DNA of 64,000 nt from Cryptomeria japonica (lineage: Eukaryota > Streptophyta > Pinopsida > Cupressales > Cupressaceae): positions 20,958,501-21,022,500 of the forward strand of contig NC_081413.1 of NCBI RefSeq assembly GCF_030272615.1. Reading direction: 5' to 3'. Under the pieces are notes generated by a model. The model did no database searches. It was not told where the DNA came from and saw only the letters and a list, made by a program, of their open reading frames with translations. This document shows, piece after piece, positions 1 to 10,139 of the stretch (positions are counted from its first letter, which is position 1; every line of letters starts with the position of its first letter). Both the position numbers and the translations under genes were made by a program.

Positions 1-1555
1 CACCATTCATATGCATTTCATATGTCTCACACTTATAATTGCCAAATTGTTTGTCTTCCACATACTATCACTTCCTTCAATTGGTGGCATGTTATATACA
101 CGGATCTCATAGTATAGTCCACCCATTTCACAACCTGAGCACTTTGCACTTGGCTGAGGTGCACATGTTGCTCAGGCAAGGTGTGACTATAACAATCATA
201 ATTCTCTTCAATCGGTGGAGGAGGACAGAGAACCATTGGTAAAGAATTGTGGTTCTACCGATTGAAGAGTTTTTGTACTTGTCCAACTTCCTTTCCTCTA
301 AACCTGGTTTCAATAACTAATGCTTTTCAATAGGTACAAAATATTTCAGTTTGTAGTTGTTTTCCCCAACTACTTAGTTTCATTGTCAAATTCTAGTTCA
401 ATCTTTACCTCTTAATGTTTGTATTATTTCTTTTCGTGTTGTATCCTACATACATACACATTTTCACATGTTAGGAAAGCCTATCATGATCATTCTATTC
501 ATTGTAAGTACACTGCTTTTCAAATTCCATCAATTCTAAACCACTTATCTTATTACAACACACTTTTCATACAATGTTTTCTCGCTTAATCACCTTTTTT
601 TGTACCGTGCAGATAAAGATTGGTATCTTCCCCACAATGATACTATCAATAGCTTTTTTTGATAACTTCAAATGAATACTTGCTCATTCCAAAATAAAAT
701 TAAAAAACAAAATATTGCAGGTATATAATATTCTCTTCTTGCATCTTTCTATTATTTATTTTTGTTAGTAGAACTTCCTTTCTATACTTCTACCCTTCAA
801 CTATTTTTCTTTTGTTTCTTCCTATACAACAGTAACAGTTGCATTGTTTTATTTTTTGTGTTAGGTTCCAATACCATTGCAGCTCTTTTGGAAGCATTCT
901 CATTATACGCATACGTCAGTTAATTGTATATATAAATTGACATGAAAGCCACACAAAAAAAATTGTTTCGGATGTTATCATTGCCTATTATGGCCGATGT
1001 GGAATGCTTGTCATTATATAGTTATTGTAACTTTCAAACATATCATTATGATTTTCATAACTATAACTATACTATTTCACAAATTAAAATGATATTACTT
1101 CACCTCTTTGTATATACTTCTCCAAATGACAATACTATAATAAATTCATATCAAATTGTTCCCTTTTATTATGTGCTTCAAATATTGCAAAACTTTAAAA
1201 TTGTCTACAATTTTTTTGGGTCTCTTTGTCTACTTGCCACAATTTCCTAACAATCAATAAATCAAACTCATATTAATCATCTACTTTAGCCCTACTCTTT
1301 TACTTGCACGGTTAATATAACTTTCAAACTTACATTGATGATCGCAATTAATTTTCTCTTTTCACAAAAAAAATACTCACCACCATAGGTTTCTAAATGA
1401 GAATGTACAAAATATACATATAATGCTTAAATACTCCTTCATACTTATAGTGCTTTGCACTTGTACTGTTGCTTTTAAATTAATATTTTAATATTTTCAG
1501 AAACACTTGTACAATCAAACTTTCAAAACAATAACTATTTTCTTACTTCTATACA
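1..1555. other. AT-rich sequence, nothing recognised
   Basis: No frame here resembles a known protein. The 102-codon frame at 942-1250 is low-complexity and rich in Phe, Tyr and Asn, as expected from AT-rich non-coding DNA. I saw no LTR ends, primer sites or tandem arrays. The stretch ends at the target duplication of repeat A. Confidence 0.6.
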
Positions 1556-1572
1556 ATTAAAAGACACTTGTT

Positions 1573-3541
1573 TTTATGAAGGATAAACAGGTTTTGAGGG
1601 GACCCAAAACCCCTTACTATTGAAGGGAATCGAAACCCTTAGATTTTACTAGGATCTAGAACCCACAATACAATGCTACCAAAAGGAATAATCATTTTGA
1701 AAAACCAACAAGCCAACCTTAGTCAAGACCGAAAAGACCAACTTTAATCACATGCACAAGGGTTTTACTAAGGCTCCCTTAACCTTAAACTGATACCATG
1801 GGTGTTTCCAGGCACCCATAACCTTCAAAGACACTAGATTAAAATAGATAGACATACAATCATAAATTTGGACACATGGGGTTTTGAAGGGCTCCCCTAA
1901 CCTTCATCTTGGGTTTTAAATAGGCCCCCAAAACCAGCAAAGAAGGGTTTTCCCAAGCAATCTTAACCTATAATATAGTCTTCATTCGACCAAAAGCAAA
2001 ACCTGACCTTAACCAAAAACAACAACTGGCCAAATTGGGCCCTTGAAAATTACTACTATCTAGCCTACTTGTGGGTTTTACAAGGCTCCCACAACCCGAA
2101 ATAGCCAACAAAAGAATAAACATTGAGCAAAAGTCAAAAGGGGGATTTTGAAAGGCCTCTTGAACCTTCGAGATGGGTTTTATAATGGACCCTATAACCA
2201 ACAAGAATAAGCGAGTCACCACCCAACATCTGATCAAAGTCCACCTTCCAATAGAGAACCTCTCCACCTCTATAGGATAGGGAACCACCTCAATAGGAGG
2301 TGAAAGGACAAAGATCATCAATTGAAAGAGCTAGGCTTCAAACCTCAAAACATAGACCAGCAACCAAATAGCCAACTCATAATGCTTAGCTGGATAGAAG
2401 TGTTTTGAAAAGACTCCCAAAACCTTGAACTGGAAGAGAGGCCTATAACAAAAAGACTCCATGCTGACAAGATCCACCAAAATCTCCACCTCTATAGGAG
2501 AAGAGAGAAGGAAACCCAACAACAAGGAGAAAGATACAACAACACACCGAGCCTCCAGAAACAGAGCATCCAATACCCCCAACATGAGTCATCCTACAAA
2601 ACTCAGCCCACAACTCTTCCCCTCTATAAAAGAATGGTCCACCTCTAAAGGACAAACTAAGAGAAATGGACAGATGACAACCTTGGAAACACCAAAGAAC
2701 CTCTTGACATGAATAGAACAAGAAAAGAACTCTCAATCTACAAGAGGAAACTTGGAAAAGTCACACCAAAATGGCACAAGGATCTACCACACAGACACCC
2801 CCTGCAGCACTAGATCCTCCCCTAAGGGCAAAAGATAGCTAGAGGGGGGGAATCCAAAAACCCACAAAAGAACCATTTCCTTGAAACTCCACCCAGGTTG
2901 CAAACAACCCCCTCACTCCAAGGCTGAACCGAGTGAACATGAACAAAAGAGAGAGTGAAGAAAACATCCATAGTAGCTGCCACAAAAACCTTCCTCCATT
3001 GCACAAAAGTCACAAACAACGAACCCACCTCACTCTCCCACCAGGTTTGAAAACAAAACCCTGCACTTCACCCTTCTGCCAAACTACACATCGAACGAAA
3101 CAAGGCAGGGTCAAACCCATCCCACACGAGGACCAAGTGAAGGTTTGAAACATGGGGGTACTAAGTAGATGCCATGGATGGCACTGCAAGCCACCGCAAA
3201 GGAGGGACAAAAAGGGAGACACGTAAGGTAGAACCTTCCCAGTAGCCCCTGCACACAATAATAGATTCACAGATACCCGATCTCCCCAGCTCCCAAAGAA
3301 GTAGATCCTCTCACACTTCTTCCAACCACATCCCCACACCGTACGCGCCTCCGCTCCCAGATCCGTCATCTTCTAGGCAACAAACCTGGATAGCCCAAGA
3401 GACAGGGCTTCGAATATTGGTCGAGATGAGATTCATTGTCGATCCATCTGCCTCACCATCTTCATCTTCCTTTCTTACCACCCCAACCACAACAACCCTA
3501 GCTCTCCCTCCAACTATCTCACTCATCCCTCCTGGTGATAT
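1573..3541 (-). mobile_element. Repeat A: non-autonomous non-LTR-type element
   Basis: A 1.97-kb element lies between 17-bp direct repeats ATTAAAAGACACTTGTT at 1556-1572 and 3542-3558, a typical target-primed (LINE-style) duplication. Read on the minus strand it begins near 3541 with a GC-richer leader and ends CCTGTTTATCC plus a short A-rich tail at 1573-1585. Related copies lie at 10140-12205 (B) and 24720-25931 (C). A and B have similar length, so they do not look like random 5' truncations. No reverse transcriptase is present, so it must have been mobilised in trans. The 3' half holds a series of short imperfect inverted repeats of the form GGGTTTT-AGGCTCCC-AAACC and an open frame shared with B. 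It could be a LINE-derived element or a very large SINE; I do not recognise the family. Confidence 0.6.
1968..2585 (-). pseudogene. Unrecognised hydrophobic frame of repeat A (one stop)
   Basis: Two minus-strand segments, 2585-2331 (84 codons) and 2321-1968 (117 codons), are in the same frame and separated by one stop region. Together they align with the single 197-codon frame of repeat B at 10490-11083. Shared blocks include PIEVVPYPI, EAFQNP versus GAFQNP, CGSL-KP and SSFQGP/SNFQGP. The predicted product is rich in Leu, Phe, Ser and Gly. The hairpin-like DNA motifs of the repeat fall inside the frame and encode short recurring words such as VLG-FSK and GSL-KP. No known domain is recognised. 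The sense strand is T/G-rich, which lowers the density of stop codons, so openness alone is weak evidence for coding. Confidence 0.3.
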
Positions 3542-3558
3542 ATTAAAAGACACTTGTT

Positions 3559-4972
3559 AATTTGCAAAAAAAAAACAAATTTTAAAATATAGATCCCTAA
3601 ATTAATTATTCTTTAACATGATACAAAATAGTCATTCACACTTGTCTAAATGCAACTCCCTATTATATCTCTGCATGAACTAAATAAAAAATAAATCTTA
3701 GCCTTACAACTATTTAAAATTTTTAAAATATTAATTGGATTATTTTTAGCCGATAGGCTTATTAGGTGGGTGAAACCTCCATGGAGAGTGTGATGTCTCA
3801 CACCGTAAAGTCCTTGCGGATAAAGAAGAACGCGAAATTATAAATTGTTTTTTTTCCTTTCCGTCATCTTGTCCAGTCCACTGTTTTTGCCCTTTTCCCC
3901 AATCGTTTTTTTCCTTTCCATCATTTTGTCCGCAGTTTTTGCCCTTTTTCCAAACCGTTTTTTTCTTTCCATCATTTAATAGTTCTTGTCGACATCATAT
4001 TTTACTTTAAAACTTGAGAATATGTTGCAGAAGCTTATTTGTTGTGTAGTATCAATTCATGACAATAAATAATGTGTTATTCATTCATGAAAACCTATGC
4101 AATCATTTACATATCAGTTTGTATGAGGTTATAGCATACTGGTCGTGATTGTCTAGTCAAATCATTTCACAATGTTATGCATTTCTAGATTTTGGGATAA
4201 ATAATTTTTAAGGTTTTAAAACCATTTTGAGAGTTGATATAAATTATTTCCAAGGGAAGTTATATTTTGTCACTCTATATAGGTTTCAATATCGATATAT
4301 ACTTAAATAATTACATTACGTGCATTTGTTGATTATAAATGTAATTTATTATATACAACTATTATAAGTTTCAAATGCACATTAAAGTGTGTGCAAAAAG
4401 CAATGATGAATTTTTCTTAATCATTCCAATCAAGGAAATTATTTTTGGAGTCATTTTTTGATAATAGACTGATGCAATTATGCATCAATAAATCACACAA
4501 TCTCGTGTGAAGTGGGGCTCATTTACCAATCCCTCACCTATCCCCATCTATAAACATTTTCATAATTTGACCTTATTGCATTTTTATCTATACTTGTTCT
4601 TATATATTAGATATTAACTATTTGTATTATTCCCTCATGCCTTTTCATTCAATATGTATCTACATATTACTGTTTTTATATTTGAGGTCATCTCAGTAGA
4701 TGCATTTGAAAATTCAAATTCATTTTTTTTTAATTTATAAACTTTCATCCATCTATTTCCTTCCATTAGGTTACTTAGCACATGGTATGCATGATTTATT
4801 GTTAAATATATTGGTATGTAAAGGAGTTCAATATCCATTCATTCATAATACAATACATTAAAAAATTCACTTGCATTCAAGGTGAAAGCATAGTAGGAGT
4901 ACTTTAATTAGATCACTAAAAGTAACATAAATCTACATCATCAATCAAGAAAACTTGCATGACTGAAGATTG
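3559..4972. other. Duplicated non-coding sequence upstream of an exon-like frame
   Basis: No protein is recognisable. The part from about 4410 to 4560 is among the best conserved between the two duplicated copies and includes a TATA-like CTATAAACATTTT at about 4549 (27603 in copy 2). Short pyrimidine-rich repeats containing TTTTTTCC and CCATCATTTTGTCC occur at 3845-3975. Confidence 0.4.
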
Positions 4973-5059
4973 ATGTTCTCAACCATTTCCATCCTAAATT
5001 CTAGTCTTCTCAATGGGGATCAACATATGAGAACAGGCCTATGGGAATTTCTCTTCAAG
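4973..5059 (+). other. Possible first exon (29 codons), copy 1
   Basis: An ATG at 4973 opens 29 codons ending exactly at AAG followed by GTACTTTTTTA, a plausible 5' splice site. The duplicated copy at 28038-28124 keeps the same length, ATG, reading frame and AAG/GT junction with no indel. The predicted start is MFSTISILN; no family is recognised. Of the codon differences between copies most change the amino acid, so there is no sign of purifying selection and no downstream exon was found. It may be the 5' end of a gene carried along by the duplication, or chance. Confidence 0.22.
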
Positions 5060-5430
5060 GTACTTTTTTATATATTTCCAATCAATTGATAGCTAATGTA
5101 TATAATTAACATGCGAGTAGAAATATAGTGAAGCACCCTAATATACTCACAATATAATTAACAAAACTAGTTAATTTTAAATAGAAATACAAATATTAAA
5201 TGTTGATTAAATTAATCTAAAAATATACAAATTTATTGTTTACATCAATTTTTTTTTAATCATAAAATGAGAGATTTATCTTTTTATATCGTATAATTAA
5301 TAATTAATATTTCAATTTATCTTTTTCAAAAGATGCTTGAATTAATATAAATTAATCTAAACAAAATTATATGTTTTTCATTTAATTCACTTAAATTACA
5401 CTATATAAAAACTATTCTATTTAAAACTAG

Positions 5431-5576
5431 GTTTAATTGCTACTTCGATCCATTTCCACACAATTTCCAACCATAGTACAAAATCATTCAGTTTCTCAAA
5501 TGAAGAAGAAAGAAACTGAATGATTTGGTATTATGATTGGAAATTCTGTGGAAATGGATCGAAATAGAAATTAAAC
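5431..5576. repeat. 146-bp foldback (66-bp arms, 14-nt loop)
   Basis: Left arm 5431-5496 pairs with right arm 5511-5576 at 60 of 66 positions around the loop 5497-5510; the arms start GTTTAATT and end AATTAAAC. Such a structure fits a small foldback transposon (MITE) or a young microRNA-type precursor. In the duplicated copy only the inner part of the left arm is recognisable (about 31352-31377), where a copia LTR abuts it. No target duplication is obvious at its ends. Confidence 0.75.
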
Positions 5577-5756
5577 GTAAAGAACTATTGTTTTCCAATG
5601 GTAAAGAACGTCAAATAATTACGTATCACATTTCCTATTCTATTCAGAGAGAAATTATTTTTATTATATCAATACTTCATTAAAATGTAGTTGTCCAGTG
5701 CATTATTTTCTTCCTCGTGGAAAAAAACAAAGATGAAAGAAGGGTGTAAAACAACG

Positions 5757-6640
5757 AAGATCAGATTGAGACAAAAATGCCATTAACATTAAAGAATAGT
5801 TTGTTCGTACACGCACATAGTCCATTAACTATCATTTCAGACATGGCTAAAGTTGTCGGCTGGACTGCAAAATTATGGTGAAAGTTTCCAATTGGACAGT
5901 AAAAATATGATTGATTAAATATGATTGAAAATGTGTTTTTGGCGGTGATCTCTCCTAGTTCGGTTGACCCTAGATGCTCTATCTTTTTGGTCTGATGATT
6001 GAGGATTTTGGATATCATGTTGTTGCATTGTGGTGTGGTCCACTTCTCATTCCTTTCTAACATGGGAATGCTTAGTGAAGACTACTTTTTAATTATGTTT
6101 TATCTCCTTGATCGACTTGGTAAATTCTTCTTTTAAAAATTGGTCTATATCAAGAATGACAATATTGAAATAATATATAGAAGGATAAGTTGAAGGAAGT
6201 TGATTGTAAAATAAATATCTATGCGAACTAGTTGTATATTGATGTTGTTTTGATAATGGTGGCAGTGAGCTTAAGGTTTCTTCTGGCATTGCAACTATGT
6301 GGAATTTGTGTCTTTGTGGTGGATTCTTTCTTTCCTCCTCTAGGAAGTGAGACATCCTTTTATTGCTAGTTTTAGTCGGGCAGTGAGCCCACATACAATG
6401 AGCATTTTTGGCAATGAGTCATCTTTATAATATCACCTTAATCGGTGTCACCCTCATATGTTTTTTCATATTGAGAACTAACATTCTATGTGATATTCCC
6501 TTCTTGGGTTTTCCACATCATATCAGGTGTCTCTTGTGTATGCTCTTTATTGTTCATATTTGTTTGTGGATAAGTTATCTAAATTTCTATTTACCAGAAT
6601 TGTTTTTGAAGTAAAATATTATACAATTGATTTACCACTA
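5757..6640. other. Unclassified sequence beyond the duplication
   Basis: Similarity to copy 2 stops near 5755. A minus-strand frame of 101 codons at 6089-6394 starts MWAHCPTKTSNKRM, which loosely resembles the tail of a Cys/His zinc knuckle in a retroelement gag. The first Cys pair would need a frameshift, so this is weak. Nothing else is recognised. Confidence 0.3.
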
Positions 6641-6644
6641 CCCC

Positions 6645-7268
6645 TCAGTTGTTTGGAATATTCATGAAATTCTCCTCCTCTATCATACCTAAACACTTGG
6701 TTTTAGCATCTACTTGATTCTCAACCATAGATTTGAATATATTAAATTTATCAAATTCTTTAGACTTATCTCTTAAGAAAGTAACACATGTCATTCTAAA
6801 ATAATCATCAATAAGAAAAATAAAATACTTTTCACCATTGAGTCCTCTTTTCCTTGTATGTCTGCATATATCTATATGAATCAGCTCCAAAAACCTTATT
6901 GTAGAGTATTCCTTGGTTTTGAATCTATTGTTTGTATCCTTTCCCAATTAACATCCCTTGCACACTATATTTGCATTGTTAATAACGTTTGGTAAATCTA
7001 TCATGGCATGAGTTGAATTGATCTTCACCATGATTTCAAAGTCAACATGTTCCAACCTTTTGTGCCACAACCAACATTCATTGATTTTTGCAAACAAATA
7101 ACTTATTCCTTTATCCTCCTTCACATAGTAGACATTCTCATTTGTTATTATACCTTTTGCCACCAATCTTCTAAAACCTCCTTTTCTAATCTCACATTCA
7201 TACCAATAAAATATGATTTTGTAACCTTTACTACACCTCTTACTCATAATCAAAATATTATGTCTCAA
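6645..7268 (-). pseudogene. Copia GAG-pre-integrase and integrase N-terminal part (broken)
   Basis: Two same-frame minus-strand pieces, 7268-6948 and 6947-6645, are divided by an in-frame stop just after the CKGC zinc-binding end. The first holds the GAG-pre-integrase signature (WLWHKRLEHVDFEIM, then a Cys-x-x-Cys end). The second begins the integrase core, with HIDICRHT carrying the first catalytic Asp and the FLIDDYFRM block. Everything downstream in pol (rest of integrase, RT, RNase H) is missing. The fragment belongs with the gag piece at 7835-8327 and the PBS and LTR at 8497-10095, all antisense. Confidence 0.8.
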
Positions 7269-7349
7269 ACACTTAACATTATAAACATCATTTGTGATAT
7301 GCTTACTATCAATAGTTATGGTTCCCTTTCCACAAAGTGATGTAGCCTC

Positions 7350-7577
7350 CTAGCCAACAAAATTAATTGAACCACCATCATGCTTTTCAAAATCAACTAT
7401 CCAATATTTAGGTTCCATTTTTACATGTAGCACAATCTTCTCAGTAATTGAACTCTCACTATTACTCCCATCATGTGAATTATCCAACCTTATACCATCC
7501 CTCTCTTCTATGGATAAAAATAATGATTCTTCATTTGATTCATCACCATCTCCATCTTCAGAGGACTGGGTCTCCAT
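7350..7577 (-). pseudogene. Degenerate acidic linker of the same copia element
   Basis: This 75-codon minus-strand frame lies between the gag and GAG-pre-integrase pieces. It is Glu/Asp/Ser-rich and ends with a WIVDFEKHDGG stretch that sits where the copia protease signature (W-x-x-D-S/T-G) is expected, but the catalytic D-S/T-G is not intact. The assignment rests on position and weak similarity. Confidence 0.4.
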
Positions 7578-7834
7578 TGAACATTTATACTTATAGATCT
7601 ATCATATACTCTTTTATGTTTTCATCTCTTGTATAATTTTTTTTTCTCTTGTTATAATCATTTGGCTCTTATAAATATCCTCGTTGAAAGTATATATAGA
7701 AGCATAGCGATCAATTCATCCATTATTAAATAATTTAAAATTCAACTTACCTTTGTATTCCAAGATTCTTTCTTCACTCTTCTCATAAATTTTTCTTCTA
7801 CTTAATCCATGTCATTGACATTGATTGAATTGGG

Positions 7835-8327
7835 TTAATCTTCAATCTTCTTGGTGAATTTGAATGTAGCTTCCATCTTATCATTGTGTTTCTCACAAAT
7901 TTCTACAATCTCAAAGGAAGAGAGCACACCATAGAGATAATATAGTGTATATTTATCCATATCATGACTTTCTTCAATGAAAAACTTCTTGAGCTTATTA
8001 ATTTTAGAAAGTGTCCTCATTACTTTTCCTACAACTTTAGTTTCTTCCATTGTTCCACCAATACCTATGATTGGATTAACAATGTGTATTAACTTTTTGC
8101 ATCCAACTTTTAATGTTCTCATCTTTATACATCCTCAATGCCTCAAATTTGTGCTTTAAATTTTGTAATTTGAATTGCTTTCCCTTGTCATTTTCTTCAT
8201 AAATGTTTTTCAATTCATCACAACTTTTATTTACACTTTTACATCCATTGATCTTGAAAACATTTGTGTCACTAAAACTACTAACAAGTATGTTACTCAC
8301 CTTAGCATTATTTTCATGATTCATCAC
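7835..8327 (-). pseudogene. Copia gag (UBN2-type) fragment, frameshifted
   Basis: Two overlapping minus-strand frames (8327-8076 and 8122-7835) join by a frameshift near 8100. The first contains the capsid-like block DELKNIYEENDKGKQFKLQ, typical of UBN2/copia gag. The second continues with EETKVVGKVMRTLS and a helix that in this family precedes the zinc knuckle. Gag forms the particle around the element RNA. The copy is dead: it has a frameshift, no intact protease, and no RT. Confidence 0.8.
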
Positions 8328-8496
8328 CTCATCTGGAGTAGTATAATCAGTCTTGATAACGTCCCATTAAAATGATATTACATCTATGACTTCCAAGAAG
8401 AGAAATATGTGCCATCAAATCTTGATGCTTTCAAATAGATTTCATTCACCATCCTAGACCTTCCTCAAGTGGTTAAGCTTATTTCAGTGGAACCTC

Positions 8497-8509
8497 GCTT
8501 TGATACGAA
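8497..8509 (-). promoter_or_regulatory. Primer-binding site of the copia element
   Basis: Read on the minus strand, GTATCAAAGC lies just after the LTR end TGTTCA. It matches the 3' end complement of initiator Met tRNA with decay. It marks 8514 as the inner edge of the 5' LTR. Confidence 0.65.
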
Positions 8510-8513
8510 TTAT

Positions 8514-10095
8514 TGAACACACCATATGACTGAGAGGAGGGGTGAATCAGTCTAGAACTTAAAATGATATACTTATTATCCTTTAAACTTTAAACCATAA
8601 TTAAATTATCACTGCAAATATGAAACATGAAACTAAAAAGCACAAAACACACAAGAACACCATATTTATGTAGAAAATCCAAGAAGGGAAAAACCACATT
8701 GAGAGTCACACTCACAATATGAATAATATATTATAACAATTTTGGCTCAATGCCAAGAAGCACATTGCATTTGATTAAACTTGAAAAATGAAGGGGCACA
8801 ACCTTCAACAAGATACAAAGAACTTGGAATACTGAGACACATAATCTCAGGGTAAGATGCAAAGGACTTGCAATACTGAGACACATAATCTCAAGACAAG
8901 ATACAAATAAATGCATAGGCTGCCAAAGGATTCACTATCTTTTGACAGTTATAGGGAATAATGAATTTTATTGAACATGATCTCTTGATCATGAAACTAT
9001 CCCTGAATCATTGGATAAATCAAACAATACCATCACTGAATTTATTTACTATCTCAACATAGTGTCACACTGAAGATATGATCAAGAAAGCACCCCACAA
9101 ACTCAAATTCACACTTCTGCTATTTTCACATCATTCTCATCCAATTCACAAAAGTCCACACACATTCAATATTTCAACTCATACATCTGCACATCTATTT
9201 ATATAAGGTTATTCATTGAAACCCTCAATTAGGGTAGACACAAATAGAATAAACAAGAATTACATAATGTAGTCCAGTCCTAGAGATAAAGAGGACCACA
9301 ATACATCACAACAACACTTTCTAATCCATTTCTAATAAACCATACACACTAACACTTACTCCAAAGTTGGGATCAACCATAACATGAAAAACAACAATGA
9401 AACATGTTAACTAGTCAAGCCAAACATATCACCTAATGCAAAATACTGAATGCATATATACACATGTCACTATGAGACCTCTATGAACTTTGTAACTTAA
9501 CCTCCAATGCATATCAGGATCAAATAGTATGATCCAAATAAGATACAACACCTAATTCAACCAAAGATCAATACATCTCACAACATCAAACACAAAACAA
9601 AATAACTTCACATGTTGATTAGACCAAAACCAACAATCTAAAATGGAATATTGCATGAACCATATGAATATTTCCTCCAAGACGTGGCACTTGTATTTCC
9701 ATAGTTGAGTGTTGCAAAGCATTCTTTGGACTGGTCCTGATATAGATAACCTCATTGTCAACAAACTACCACAACCAAATACATCATCTGAGCAACTAAG
9801 AAATTGAAAACTTGTTCATGCAACATCCATGAAGCATAGACATTATATCTAGAACTACAGGTCATAAACATCAAGAGGTAGAGGAATACAAAGATTTCTT
9901 CAACCTAAGAAATTTAAGTATTCTTTTTCACATATAAATATCGTGTCCTACATATTGAAACTTTTAGTGCACTAGAATTTTGGAAATACCCTATACATAT
10001 GTTACATCATTTCTAGTTATCAAAGAAATATTTGACCACTCACTTCCAAACCATCTACACTATACATAATCCACATAGTAACATCAATGATAACA
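8514..10095 (-). mobile_element. 5' LTR of the antisense copia element
   Basis: The inner end is fixed by the PBS; the outer end is tentative, placed where the minus strand reads TGTTATCATTGATG at 10095. Near the inner end (8530-8550) is the C-tract signature shared by many copia LTRs in this window, CTGAGAGGAGGGGTGAATCAG on the plus strand, split here as CTGAGAGGAGG then GGTGAATCAG. No partner 3' LTR is in the window. Confidence 0.55.
8810..8908. repeat. 44-bp tandem repeat, 2.2 copies
   Basis: Units start AAGATACAAAG at 8810, AAGATGCAAAG at 8854 and AAGATACAAA at 8898. Each contains ATACTGAGACACATAATCTC. It lies inside the copia LTR. Confidence 0.85.
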
Positions 10096-10139
10096 CTGTT
10101 GGGAAATAAGTTGTTGTAAACCTAATAATGGTTTTGATT

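Larger units (their letters stand above)
2335..5755. repeat. Segmental duplication, copy 1
   Basis: This stretch aligns collinearly with 24715-31560 once the LINE at 28243-29145 and the copia piece at 29220-31347 are removed from the second copy. Clear anchor pairs are 2343-2460 with 24723-24840, 3720-3800 with 26840-26920, 4410-5060 with 27460-28130, and 5600-5750 with 31410-31560. The repeat A target duplication (ATTAGAAGACACTTGTT in copy 2) is present at the right edge of both, so repeat A inserted before the duplication. Both copies are in the same orientation about 22 kb apart. Confidence 0.8.

Noticed and set aside
6089-6394. 101-codon antisense frame as a gag zinc knuckle
   Set aside because: Only the HCPTKTSNKRM tail is suggestive and the other Cys residues need a frameshift.
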